Assembly: GCA_964543545.1 (NCBI GenBank)
Contig: CAZIYT010000007.1
Span: 62,001 to 126,000, forward strand
Direction of reading: 5' to 3'
DNA from: UBA4416 sp964543545
GTDB taxonomy: Bacteria; Bacteroidota; Bacteroidia; B-17B0; Aurantibacillaceae
DNA length: 64,000 bases
The position numbers and the translations under genes are program-made. The notes beneath the pieces were generated by a model, which ran no database searches, was not told where the DNA came from, and saw only the letters and a list, made by a program, of their open reading frames with translations. Positions 44,601 through 53,280 of this stretch are shown here, piece by piece (the first letter of the stretch is position 1; each line of letters begins with the position of its first letter).

Positions 44601-45830
44601 CTGTACCAGCGACCCGGTCAATGACAGGATCCATGCCGAATGAGAGGGGGCATACAGCCCGATCAGGGCCTGGATTGCTTTGTCGGAAAAGAAGCGGCTA
44701 ATAATAAAGAGCGTGTTTTCAGCACTCTTGCGGCTGATAAAATCTTTGAGCTGTTGGGGCTTTTGTTTGATGAGGCGGAGAAACAGATCCTGCAAGCGGC
44801 CGGGAGTCATGTTTCCTGAATGGAGCGGCATGCTGCCGTTTTCAAGGAAGAAGAACAGGCATTCCTCCGCTTCATTGTTTAAGTCTTCCCGTGGAGCAGA
44901 GGTCGGATCAGGAAGATCCTCATGATTCATGGATTCGTCGCTTTCAGCACTTAATTCAAAATCTTCTAGGAAGATTTCCCTGATGTATAATTCCAGTCCT
45001 TTGCTAAAGGTTCCCGGCGACTGGCGGATCTGCCGCCTCATCAGCAACAGGAATTCCCGGTAGGCCATATTGTAATGCGCCGATAATTGTTTCATAAGGC
45101 TCCTCACAAAATTCCGGGTATTAAACACGGAGCCCTTTTCAACAAAGAGGTAGGTGAGTGCGAAAAAGTACTTCGCTCTTTTGAAATCTTCTGATTGAGC
45201 CTGAACCGTGGTAACGGGACTTTCCGTTAGTTCCAGCTCCCGGGTATAGTCGCTGATCACCTGCCTGTATGCGGGTTCCAGGGCATTGATGACGCTGATG
45301 ATGGTTTTCTCCCTGAACTGCCAGGCTATCCGCATCCTGGCGCGCTCTTTTTTGCCGGTTGTTTTCAGGAGCCTGATCAGCAGCGGCGCATCTTCTGTGA
45401 GCAGATCCATTAAATAACGTTCGATGCCGGAATGAATGTCCGTGCCTTTACGAAGCAGGTTGCCGGTGAGCAGGTAATGTTCAATGGCATTCAGCTGATA
45501 GCGCTTGCTGTCCAGCAGTTTGTAATTGCCGGCTTCTTCCGGACCTTGGTTTTTGAACCCGGCAATTTTTTCTTTTAGCGAGGCCATGATCCGTTCCGGC
45601 AATTCTTTTTCAAGATCGCTGTAATTGATTTCACCGAGGTCCAGCGAGAGCTGTTTGATTTGCAGGATTTCGTCGCCGGCAATCGCCTCCGAAAAAAGAA
45701 GGTCCATCTGCCTGCTGATCTCGCTGTTAAAAAGCCGGCTTACCGTTTCCTGCAGCTCATGGTTTTTTTCAACGGAAAAGAATCCGAGGTCAAAACTGAC
45801 CTGGCCGATCATGTGTGAGTTGCTGCTCAT
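41634..45830 (-). CDS. eCIS tape-measure protein (Afp14/CIS_TMP-like)
   Basis: The 1,398-residue protein has the CIS tape-measure N-terminus (HMIGQVSFDLGFFSVEKNHELQE; LSLDLGEINYSDLEKEL) and the conserved C-terminus (ENAGLILLWPFMSFYFEKLGL, HELPLNKILCQLP, NTSIEGLRNTFLKREGKLEW, LPWNISVIKLPWM). The middle consists of modules: three copies of PxHxxWILS lie at Trp about 400, 535 and 670. A charged Pro/Glu/Lys-rich linker spans about 975-1040. Its length should set the length of the tube. The start overlaps the upstream baseplate gene by 4 nt (ATGA), a sign of translational coupling. Confidence 0.92.
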   Translation of the reverse strand: MSSNSHMIGQVSFDLGFFSVEKNHELQETVSRLFNSEISRQMDLLFSEAIAGDEILQIKQLSLDLGEINYSDLEKELPERIMASLKEKIAGFKNQGPEEAGNYKLLDSKRYQLNAIEHYLLTGNLLRKGTDIHSGIERYLMDLLTEDAPLLIRLLKTTGKKERARMRIAWQFREKTIISVINALEPAYRQVISDYTRELELTESPVTTVQAQSEDFKRAKYFFALTYLFVEKGSVFNTRNFVRSLMKQLSAHYNMAYREFLLLMRRQIRQSPGTFSKGLELYIREIFLEDFELSAESDESMNHEDLPDPTSAPREDLNNEAEECLFFFLENGSMPLHSGNMTPGRLQDLFLRLIKQKPQQLKDFISRKSAENTLFIISRFFSDKAIQALIGLYAPSHSAWILSLTGSLVQLETLADFFEDRRSLKSQLFRAAMNQLINGSENTFQKTAFLETLLSALTVNSGLSANELRARVKSGFEQLGEKEYSALMALVPGTTDSSKSKNDADVEHDGDTDSGMSSKQIEEKIIELKPAHSQWILSVRELLLKTQSHFAIVAATHRTSAEAEIGQLIYKVTRNYTKAIFDPQDFFNRVVQSLAEKSTSGRLEFMANAKTAMDKAGGETYSRLINPDTYNERSGKTSGKNEKHSTQEELPAEEAMISTIQKLQPEHGAWILSLHRVMTAAHSFFPFTAALHQSTVRPDLYQFLLQATESYPHPVFDKSLFFTQVLILISRRSPLDVHTFLREAKKAIGKSSATYADLIQSGPAARDVQDQDKKEIMPYPDAEHQLTERQELDSILYFLAHGESPWWSGIHDKHRLKDFWQKHFITKKKKRLLTFIKSNVTQEPIRKNLLFFLEDDLSNHTLNLSNRKNEHELLNELVPQIRRTLTSRNSEAFIEAYLIYSFQKKEKKKELIWSDIQSLFTARGISLSGFYTELLKLQDLFTDLYLNDFFLLFHSKLSGQLSLKKTKEEPLRNENNTSSPDHMPDEHEPKPLSPDRKDADPKKEHVTENASSEHVAKFPKTPDTRPSSQQPAEKETLRTLEALLHFLNTGIIPDSLELSSKELILKVLSGIHRVRSHTNTRLLYLSLKNELLFRRFIAPFDAKEQEKLMKAMFPDEYAFLEPYLSDFVTLFSNKALKRQMDKDLVLIRSSTFLFFIEYFRKNTGVSEYIRFVAKRMFQSAAEYHTFSGLTKLAILRKEMTLQTFLPSMLLAMMQQEKKKEEKKEKPVDEIRQGLVFIENAGLILLWPFMSFYFEKLGLVSDHKFTSVKAAIRGACLLQYLVTGVETRQEHELPLNKILCQLPKNHPAYSTEEFTREEKDLSDELLKTAISRWEIIKNTSIEGLRNTFLKREGKLEWLDDKIILTVEPKSFDMLVDKIPWNISVIKLPWMKHTLHVKWR
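43555..44660 (-). repeat. Three 135-codon modules in the tape-measure gene
   Basis: The sequence GGATCCA (minus-strand codons for Trp-Ile-Leu) recurs at 44627, 44222 and 43817, exactly 405 nt apart each time. The surrounding protein repeats are YAPSHSAWILSL, LKPAHSQWILSV and LQPEHGAWILSL, each followed by similar helical sequence ending in a Tyr-Ala/Ser-x-Leu motif. The linkers between them differ. Confidence 0.8.
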
Positions 45831-48430
45831 GGCGCCTGTACGAAATAGGTATAGTCACTTTTCAGGAGGTAACGGCTCAGGGCTTCGCGGGAGCCCGGAG
45901 CTTTGGCTTTAAAGCTTCTTGAAACGTCCAGGAAATTATCCTGTTCCTGCTCGTCTACCCAGAATATTTCTGCGCGGATATGAGCCGGCAGGTTATCTAT
46001 AAAAAGGGAATGCAGGTAAGCAGAGTGCTCGTCGGGGCTCAGGCCTTCGCGCTTTGTCTGATCGAGTACGTAAATGCTTATCCGCGAAGAATAAAAATCC
46101 TCGTGAATCACCAAGCCATTGTCAATTACGCCGATTTCCGGAACCGGCACCGACTGGTTATCCGGATCGTAATTCCGGCTGATGGCATCCAGGAGCTCCG
46201 GATAGCTTTGCGCCGGATTTGCCGCTGCTCCGGCGTTGCGGGTGGCGTTTGCCTGCACGAATTTTTTTTCGTCCAATGGCGGCAATAAGAGGATATGGTC
46301 AATGACGAACAGGTTTTCCAGCTCATCGTATAATTTCAGGAAATCGCTGATAAATTCGCGGATAATCCTGTCGGCTGTTTCCTCGTCCATGTACGCACTT
46401 TCAAAAAGCCTGAGCTTTTGTGAGGGCGTGTTAAGGTAGAGGACGCTTGTGCTTTGTGCATGGCTTCTGCTGTAATTTTCCGGGAAAAGCCCGGTGAACA
46501 CAATGCCGGAAAGGTCGTTGGCGCCCAGGTTTATGAATACCTTATCGTCAGGGCTCTGAGCAAACAACACATCATGCCTCGATTTTATAACGGGGCTGAG
46601 ACGGAGGTAGGTTTCCGTTTGATTATTTTTAAGCGTGTTGTAATGGATGTCGGATAATAAATGAAAGAAATGAAGGAATTTCAGGGTGTTGATGTTGTTA
46701 TTGCCTTCATGTTGTGAGATCGCCCGTCCTCTCAGCGATGTCAGGTCCGGAATGGTTTTCAGGAGCTCTTCCTTGATGGCAGTGATATCTTCGGCATCCC
46801 TGTCGGAGGAGTAGGTAACAAAATCCGTCACCGAGAAACCGAACCTTGCCAGCAAATGATCCAGGAACAGATTTCTGCGCGTGAAAAAATCATCTTTTTT
46901 CCGGTAAATCTCCTTTAAGCCCGAGAGGTAGTCATTGTCCGGATCGGATTTGAAATCGATCGTGTTTTGCTGGTATTGATTGCCAAGCTTGCTGTCGTAT
47001 ATTTCCTCTGCGCTTCCTTTAAAGCCTTTTAGCAAAGCAGCTACATCCGGCACCGGGTACAGGTCCTGGTAAAAAAAAGTCTGCTTCTGGCTTTTGGTGG
47101 AAAACAGGTACCCGGTAGAAGCCACCTGCTTATTAAAATCGGATAGCAGCTGCTCAAAGAAGAGAAGGTATGCCTTTAATTGGAGCGCCTGCATTTTACG
47201 GGCTTCCGGAACATGCTGCGAGAGCTTGTCTTCGCCTATGCCATAAACTAAAGGAAAATCGTTTTGCAGCGAATAGTAGGCAGAGATCGCGGCATAGTCT
47301 GCTCCGGGAATTCCGATGTCCAGCTTAGAGCCCGGGTAATTGAACTTATCGGTTTTTTTCTTCCGGATAATAAGGTCATTGTATTTGGCGAGCACCAGGT
47401 TTTTATCAAAATTATAAGCCACGTTATTGATGAACACGTTGATGCTCCTTTTGGAATCACCGAACAGGTTGTCGAATACATTCAGCTTCAGGGATTTTTC
47501 CGGACCGATATTAATGAAAGGCTGCTGCCCGGGTGTGTTGCCGTATGGCCCGGCCGGCGTGCTCCGGGTATAGAGGTCGAGGTTGTTGATACTTTTGACC
47601 CCGGTAATTTTATTGATCAGCCTCGCGAAATCATCGAAGTAAAGAACATCCACCTTTTCGGTTAGATCCTCCTCGTTAATAAATCCGTTTTTCAACTGCG
47701 GGCCATCGAAGATCTCATCCACGCTGAATCCCAGGTCGAGCATGTTCTGATAACTGTAATGCCTGATCCCCGGCCTGATAAAATTTTCGATGGTGAAAAA
47801 CACTTCCGCCAACACATCCTCAACGTCTGCTTTCTCATCCAGGTAGATATTCAGGGACAGGATCAGATCTGCCTTTTGCAGGATGGTGAGCCTGACATCG
47901 CTGAATAATTCGGTAAAGAGCCGGTTGCTGTTCAGCGTTTGAATGATTTCTTTTTTGATGGCTTCCTCGTCGACGCTCTCGTCATCCTCCAGGTCTACCA
48001 GCACGTCATATAATCCCATAATGCCAATGGGGTCCTGTAATTTTGCAGAAGAATAATAATAGGGTTTGATCCAGGCATTGTTGATGTTGTCTACCCGGTC
48101 AATGATAAATTTCCGGTAATCGTTGATGGTAAGCGGCGCATTATGCAGGATCGAGGCGGCCGTGTAAAACGCATTTTCTCCGGCATAGGAGCTGCCATCC
48201 TGTTTGGCCAGTAAGGTTTCAATGTCTATGCCGGCCCGGTCGAATGATTCGGTGAGCACATAGCAAAGGATGCCCAGGATGGTTACTCCCGGGTCGTGCT
48301 CGTTATAGTCTGTCCAGATGTCACCCGAATATTTCTGCAGCAGCTTAAGGCCCTCCTTATAGAGTCGCTGGTAATCCGTTTCCTGGTCAGGCTGAATCGG
48401 CGGTATGGTTAATTGCTTGCTCAAGGTCAA
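45827..48430 (-). CDS. eCIS baseplate protein (Afp12/gpJ-like), TTG start
   Basis: The 867-residue protein starts with KQLTIPPIQPDQETDY and contains SGDIWTDYNEHDPGVTILGIL (about 34-54), the signature of baseplate J/gp47-related CIS wedge proteins. No ATG is available: TGA lies two codons upstream of TTG 48430, so translation begins at TTG 48430 or the TTG two codons later. It follows the stop of a 57-residue gene by 8 nt, so re-initiation is likely. The C-terminus overlaps the tape-measure start by 4 nt. It should form the baseplate wedges with the gp25-like and 1,328-residue proteins. Confidence 0.85.
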   Translation of the reverse strand: MTLSKQLTIPPIQPDQETDYQRLYKEGLKLLQKYSGDIWTDYNEHDPGVTILGILCYVLTESFDRAGIDIETLLAKQDGSSYAGENAFYTAASILHNAPLTINDYRKFIIDRVDNINNAWIKPYYYSSAKLQDPIGIMGLYDVLVDLEDDESVDEEAIKKEIIQTLNSNRLFTELFSDVRLTILQKADLILSLNIYLDEKADVEDVLAEVFFTIENFIRPGIRHYSYQNMLDLGFSVDEIFDGPQLKNGFINEEDLTEKVDVLYFDDFARLINKITGVKSINNLDLYTRSTPAGPYGNTPGQQPFINIGPEKSLKLNVFDNLFGDSKRSINVFINNVAYNFDKNLVLAKYNDLIIRKKKTDKFNYPGSKLDIGIPGADYAAISAYYSLQNDFPLVYGIGEDKLSQHVPEARKMQALQLKAYLLFFEQLLSDFNKQVASTGYLFSTKSQKQTFFYQDLYPVPDVAALLKGFKGSAEEIYDSKLGNQYQQNTIDFKSDPDNDYLSGLKEIYRKKDDFFTRRNLFLDHLLARFGFSVTDFVTYSSDRDAEDITAIKEELLKTIPDLTSLRGRAISQHEGNNNINTLKFLHFFHLLSDIHYNTLKNNQTETYLRLSPVIKSRHDVLFAQSPDDKVFINLGANDLSGIVFTGLFPENYSRSHAQSTSVLYLNTPSQKLRLFESAYMDEETADRIIREFISDFLKLYDELENLFVIDHILLLPPLDEKKFVQANATRNAGAAANPAQSYPELLDAISRNYDPDNQSVPVPEIGVIDNGLVIHEDFYSSRISIYVLDQTKREGLSPDEHSAYLHSLFIDNLPAHIRAEIFWVDEQEQDNFLDVSRSFKAKAPGSREALSRYLLKSDYTYFVQAP

Positions 48431-48438
48431 ATGTCAGG

Positions 48439-48612
48439 TTACATGGCTTTGTTTTTCTTTGTGTTCAGCAAAGGCTTCTGCTTATCGGTGGTGAGTGTCA
48501 CTATTTTTTCGATCAGCTCATAAACTTCTTCAAAAGGCCGCTTGCCGAGCGCTGTCAGCAGGATGCGGATTTCCTTATCGTTGAGGTGCAGGATGTATTC
48601 TTTGTTACTCAT
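48439..48612 (-). CDS. Small eCIS-operon protein (57 aa)
   Basis: ATG 48612 opens a 57-codon frame, 2 nt after the stop of the fibre-like gene. It encodes a charged helical protein: MSNKEYILHLNDKEIRILL, then GKRPFEEVYELIEKI and a Lys-rich tail TKKNKAM. It precedes the TTG start of the baseplate gene by 8 nt. No family is recognised; a chaperone or a small baseplate/fibre part is possible. It is too short for most callers but its position in a packed operon makes it credible. Confidence 0.75.
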   Translation of the reverse strand: MSNKEYILHLNDKEIRILLTALGKRPFEEVYELIEKIVTLTTDKQKPLLNTKKNKAM

Positions 48613-48614
48613 AA

Positions 48615-49289
48615 TTACCCGGATATTAGTTGTGTGATATTGTAGTTGATGTGTACGCCGTTGCCAAAATCATATTTTGTGCGGATCTCCAGGTTGTAGC
48701 TGTTTAATGTTCCTGTCCATTTCAATTCGATGTTGGGGCAAAAGCCTTTGTACCTGGCTGAGTGCTGCCTGATCGAGCTTTTGGACTTTCCGTAGGCACT
48801 TAGTGCTGTGGCATGGAGCAGCGCATAATCTCCCTTTCCCTTGGCACCTTTTGCCGAGGCTACTATTTCAAAAGCGTTGAGGCCGTCCAGCCCGGTAATG
48901 ATTTTCTGCCATTTGCCATTGGCGAGAATTTTTTCAGGATCCACCGTGGCATCCCTGTAGGTTCCCACCCTCGCTTCGGCGGCAATCGTTCCCTGCACAT
49001 GCAGCTTGTATAGCGGCGCTACAATTCCTATTCCCACGTTGCCGCCGGGTTTGAAATTGATGACAGGACTATTGGTGACGATGTCAATAAAGCTGAGGCC
49101 ATTTTCTTTTTCGTTGACTATTTTCGCAAAGTGGCTGGTGTTTAATGCCGTTTCCTCTTCTTCCGAAGATAGAATGTCGTCATCCAGTTTATTGTACATC
49201 GAGTCGATCAGGTCGGAGAAATTACCTTCCGTAGGCCTGGTCCCTTTTTTGAAAAAAGCTTTTAGTGTTCGTTTATCTCTTATCGCCAT
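48615..49289 (-). CDS. Fibre-like eCIS protein (224 aa)
   Basis: The N-terminus (RDKRTLKAFFKKGTRPTEGNFSDLIDSMYNK) resembles the attachment region of small fibre proteins in Bacteroidota eCIS loci. GGNVGIGIVAPLYKLHVQGTIAA (about 82-104) is the repeated motif seen in many tail-fibre and S74-type proteins. The C-terminal half is beta-rich. It is probably a host-recognition or wedge-attached fibre, shorter than Afp13. It lies 1 nt after the large baseplate gene. Confidence 0.7.
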   Translation of the reverse strand: MAIRDKRTLKAFFKKGTRPTEGNFSDLIDSMYNKLDDDILSSEEEETALNTSHFAKIVNEKENGLSFIDIVTNSPVINFKPGGNVGIGIVAPLYKLHVQGTIAAEARVGTYRDATVDPEKILANGKWQKIITGLDGLNAFEIVASAKGAKGKGDYALLHATALSAYGKSKSSIRQHSARYKGFCPNIELKWTGTLNSYNLEIRTKYDFGNGVHINYNITQLISG

Positions 49290-49290
49290 G

Positions 49291-52200
49291 TTATATCAGG
49301 TAAAAAGTGTCTTCCTGAGAATCGCCGTCTTTCTGTGCCGGCGCGCTCGTATTCTTGAATAATAAAGTATTCGGCTTATTGCCGGACGTTTCTTCGGGAG
49401 CATCGCTTCCGACAATAAAATTATTTTCCAGGGTCAGGCCGTCTATGCCTAAAGGCCCGGGTGCAATGTAAGCTTCTTCATCAATGATGGTAATGAGGTG
49501 GTTTTTAACCGGCACAAACACAGAGTAGGGAGTCAGCGCGTATAACACGCCGGAAGTCTCCTGCTTGTTCTGCTTTACCTGCGCCGAATCGTAAAAGTGA
49601 TAAGAGCCATTGATCTTAGAGGTTTTGATCAGGGAGAAGCCCGTCACAAATTTGACATAGCTCAATTGCTGGATAAAGGACAAGATCGTGGATCGTTGAA
49701 TCCCGTTCCCGATAATGCCTGCCGTTTCATTGCCTTCAATCCAGGGCGTCAGGAAACGGTTAATGTCATTATTCAGCTGTTTCAGAAAAAAAGGATTGTT
49801 GTCATCAAATTTGATACTGCACTTAACTGTCAGCCGCTCGTATACCGGGTTCCGTACCGTGACCCTCGCATGCGCCGAAGCATGCATTTGAATAAAGGTT
49901 TTGATCTCTTCCAGCACGGTGAAGCCGAAGGCAGGCTCACGGCAATAGTCGGCAGAAGCGAGCGTCACATCGGTCGTGCTTATCCGGGGGATAATTACCA
50001 GGTTCAGCCCGCCGGGCAAAAAATCACGGCTCTTGCTATTCTGGCTCGACGAAGGAAGGCATTTGGCTTTATAGATCTGTGGAAAATTCTGCAGCACCAG
50101 CCGCTCGTAGTCCCAGGGAAGGATGGTTCGTTTCTTATGCCTGAGCCGCTCGCTCACCCGTGTGTGAAAGGCTTTTTCGTTTTCGCGGAACACACCGCCA
50201 TGCGATGCCAGGGGCTGAGTAATGGATTTAACTCCCGGGATGGTTTCCATGGCTTTGGTGATCGTCCATGGTGCTAATTTGAGATCGCTTCTCTGATCGG
50301 CATCCGAATAGCTGTATTCCACTTCCAGAGCCTGCGGATAGATGGAGAGCAGGTTTCCGAAAACGGCCAGCTGATCGTTGGCCTGTACCCTGAGCCAGAA
50401 TAAGGAGTCAGGCATCATGCTGTTTTCATTGGAGCTATCGGCCGGAATATTAAACGTCAGGATCCCGGATTTGATAAGGCCGCTTGTGCCGTCGTGCATA
50501 TTCAGCTCGGGCACGAAGTTCTTCCAGCCCTTTTTGGAAAGGTAGCTCCAGGTGAGGGGAGGAAGCTCCGAAAGGCTTGCCTCCGAAGGCTTTTCCGATA
50601 GCTCAATTAATAAGGTCAGGGACTGGGGAGCGCTTACGTTTTTCAGGCCGATGAGCAGGCAGCCCTGGACCGGGTAGTTGGGCAGGAGTTGTTTGTACCC
50701 GGCTATTTCAGTATGTGCCGTTGCAGGACTTTGTGTGGCCGCAGGCTGCTCAGTTGTGTTGACGGCAGAGGCGCTGTAGGTGCTAAACACATCGAGGTAG
50801 TAAAAAGGATCGTATCCGCTTTTTGTTTCTGCTCCCGGCGAAAGCTCAATCACATCTGTTGCTTTGTAATTGAGGAGAATGCTTTTAGCAACAGGCGTGA
50901 AGGGAGGATTAGGCAAAGGCTTGAGCTTCGTGCTTTCGGCGCTTTTACTTTCGCCTGCATCCGCCGCAGGATCGGGATCTGCTTTCATCTGGCTTTTGGC
51001 ATTTTCGAGTACGGCACCCGAAAGTGCATTATTGTATAAGCCGGCGCCAAAGCCATAGGCAGGAGCGCATAGCTCCAGCTTCATAAAAGCGCCGGATGTT
51101 GTAGTCGTATATTTCAGTGGTGCGCCCAGGCTTGCGGGGTCAACGCTGTCAGGGTTTGTTAGTTTATCGAGCGGGCTGAGCCTGAATACAGACTGGCCGC
51201 AAATAGATGCAGGGCTTGTGTCATCTGCCGGGCTCAGCTGGTACAACTCATACACAGGAGTAAATTTTGTAGGCACGAGCCATTTGCCTTTGTTGAGAAA
51301 AGATCCTTCCACGCGGAAAGAGCTGTTGGTATAAGGCTCATCTGTAGTATACCCGGCGTAGTAGCTTGCAAAGTCGCCGGTAGCAGGAAGCGATTGCCAG
51401 TTGACGAGGAGCTCGATTTCCGAAACGTTTTTAATAAACACCTCATTGCTGCCGATGAGCAGGTAATCGCCTTTTTCGGGTTGTAGCCCAAGCGGTTGAA
51501 AAGGCTTTGCAAAATCGACCTGCCCGTATTGGTTGTATAAGGCCAGGTTCTTCAGGCCTTCCACTTCGCATGTCACAGCAATCCTGGTAAGCTCCAGCTT
51601 ATTCAGGACATTATAGGAGTAGTAAGGGAAATTCGTGCTGAGCCGGAATTCGAGCACAGGATAAGGTGTGGCATAGGGCTGGCCGTGTACTTTGGCGTTA
51701 TAGGCGACTAAGGCTTCATTGTCGGAATCCAGGAACAACGCGAGGTTAAGGCTGGGAACAGGACCGGTGGAGTAGGTGATGCCCGATACCTGCAGCGGGA
51801 ACCAGCTCTTTAGGCCCGTGCCGCTTACCTGTATGGATTGGTGAAAGATCTGCCGGAAAATGTCGTCGAAGTCGGGTTGCCCGGTTTTGGCGGCCAGCTC
51901 CCGGATCCTGTGAATAAAATGTTCGGTGAACGAGCTTTCTGTAAATTGAAGGCTGATGGTAATTGTTCTTTGGCCTTCGTTAAGAAAAAAGGCTGCGGAA
52001 GAAACGGCAAAGCCCAGGCTGACGGTGGACATGGTTTGTTGTTCTCCCGAATACATGAACTGGTCTTCCCCAAACAATGGGAACGTTGTAGTCGTAGAAA
52101 CAGGATAGGGATGATTGGCGCTGAAGATCCCTGTGACGAGGGGCCGTTCCAGCTCCTTATCCGGTGGTTGCGCAATGGAATTGGCCGCCACATACAATGT

Positions 52201-53277
52201 TTTTAACTCCGCAATCTGTACCTGGTTTATAACCGTATCCAAAAGTGAATGATAGGTGACGGTATTGCCATTCAGGTCTTTCCCTGCATTGAACAGCAGC
52301 CCTTTTTTCAGCAGCATGTCCGGAGTGCCGGGAACAGGGCCGATAACCAGAAAGGTCTTGTCAGGAACGATCTTGTTTTCATCAAATTTTAAAACGTCGC
52401 GGTAGTAAAAGTTAAGATGCCTTTCGGGAATGCGGTTTATTTTTTGCTGTGCTTTTTCAAATAAATTTAAAAAGGTCAGAAGCAGGCCCAGGTTTGGATT
52501 TTTGTCGCTTGATCCGTCCAGCAGCTTATAAAATGTGCTTTTGGCAATGTCCGCTAATTTGTTGTGCTGGTTAATGATCTCCTGCGCAATATCAATGATG
52601 GGCCGGTGATTTTTAAGCAGGATGCTGTGATCGTCGAAGCTGTGCCCGTTTTCTTCAAGGCTCAGGTTTTTAGGATCATGAATGTCCTCATCATACTGCC
52701 AGTAGTTTTTGTTGAAGGAGCTGATCAGGGCAGAATCGAAATAGGTGTAGTCCGACCGGTTTGCCGTTTTGCCATAAAATTCTGCCCAATCCCTGCTTTG
52801 TGTCAGGAGCGGGGATAGCTTGAGCTGAACGATCTTCGTTAGTTTTTCAGAAAAATCTTCCGGAAGAGTATCTGTATAGGCGAGCCATGCATCGATTTTT
52901 GTAAACAGCTGCACGATCAGGTCAAATAATAAGCGCAGCGCGTATACCATTTCGGAGAGGCTCACCGGCTCTTTTTGAAACACCGTTTGAATCAGTGAAA
53001 TTTCCTTGCTGAAATTACGGGTGTCGGAGGTGGCTATATCCGCCAGGTGAAAAATCGCATCGTTTGCAAAAAAGCTCCAGTCGCCGTCGCGCTCAGGCTC
53101 ACCGCTTGTTTTATTATAGTTGTAGTAATTGAGTAAAGATGAATATTCGCTCAGAAAAGAAACCAGGCTCAGCATCGTTCTGTCGTCGATCTTGACAGCT
53201 TCCGGCAACAACAGCGGAGAGGCCCGTTCGTTTTGGGATACGCCATTGTTTATATATACCAGGTTTTCCTTGTGCAT
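49291..53277 (-). CDS. Large eCIS baseplate protein (Afp11/gpJ-like, 1,328 aa)
   Basis: The C-terminal 300 residues carry a baseplate J/gp47-like segment (SHGGVFRENEKAFHTRVSERLRHKKR, ILPWDYERLVLQNFPQIYKAKC, HASAHARVTVRNPVYERLTV). The first 1,000 residues are poorly conserved and beta-rich, as in Afp11/Pvc11-type proteins that form the large wedge component. It lies 3 nt downstream of the gp25-like gene and 1 nt upstream of the fibre-like gene. The bulky middle may give the baseplate species-specific surface features. Confidence 0.85.
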   Translation of the reverse strand: MHKENLVYINNGVSQNERASPLLLPEAVKIDDRTMLSLVSFLSEYSSLLNYYNYNKTSGEPERDGDWSFFANDAIFHLADIATSDTRNFSKEISLIQTVFQKEPVSLSEMVYALRLLFDLIVQLFTKIDAWLAYTDTLPEDFSEKLTKIVQLKLSPLLTQSRDWAEFYGKTANRSDYTYFDSALISSFNKNYWQYDEDIHDPKNLSLEENGHSFDDHSILLKNHRPIIDIAQEIINQHNKLADIAKSTFYKLLDGSSDKNPNLGLLLTFLNLFEKAQQKINRIPERHLNFYYRDVLKFDENKIVPDKTFLVIGPVPGTPDMLLKKGLLFNAGKDLNGNTVTYHSLLDTVINQVQIAELKTLYVAANSIAQPPDKELERPLVTGIFSANHPYPVSTTTTFPLFGEDQFMYSGEQQTMSTVSLGFAVSSAAFFLNEGQRTITISLQFTESSFTEHFIHRIRELAAKTGQPDFDDIFRQIFHQSIQVSGTGLKSWFPLQVSGITYSTGPVPSLNLALFLDSDNEALVAYNAKVHGQPYATPYPVLEFRLSTNFPYYSYNVLNKLELTRIAVTCEVEGLKNLALYNQYGQVDFAKPFQPLGLQPEKGDYLLIGSNEVFIKNVSEIELLVNWQSLPATGDFASYYAGYTTDEPYTNSSFRVEGSFLNKGKWLVPTKFTPVYELYQLSPADDTSPASICGQSVFRLSPLDKLTNPDSVDPASLGAPLKYTTTTSGAFMKLELCAPAYGFGAGLYNNALSGAVLENAKSQMKADPDPAADAGESKSAESTKLKPLPNPPFTPVAKSILLNYKATDVIELSPGAETKSGYDPFYYLDVFSTYSASAVNTTEQPAATQSPATAHTEIAGYKQLLPNYPVQGCLLIGLKNVSAPQSLTLLIELSEKPSEASLSELPPLTWSYLSKKGWKNFVPELNMHDGTSGLIKSGILTFNIPADSSNENSMMPDSLFWLRVQANDQLAVFGNLLSIYPQALEVEYSYSDADQRSDLKLAPWTITKAMETIPGVKSITQPLASHGGVFRENEKAFHTRVSERLRHKKRTILPWDYERLVLQNFPQIYKAKCLPSSSQNSKSRDFLPGGLNLVIIPRISTTDVTLASADYCREPAFGFTVLEEIKTFIQMHASAHARVTVRNPVYERLTVKCSIKFDDNNPFFLKQLNNDINRFLTPWIEGNETAGIIGNGIQRSTILSFIQQLSYVKFVTGFSLIKTSKINGSYHFYDSAQVKQNKQETSGVLYALTPYSVFVPVKNHLITIIDEEAYIAPGPLGIDGLTLENNFIVGSDAPEETSGNKPNTLLFKNTSAPAQKDGDSQEDTFYLI

Positions 53278-53280
53278 GAT

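Noticed and set aside
49597..50277. 226-codon plus-strand ORF in the large baseplate gene
   Set aside because: It is antisense to the conserved J-like region.
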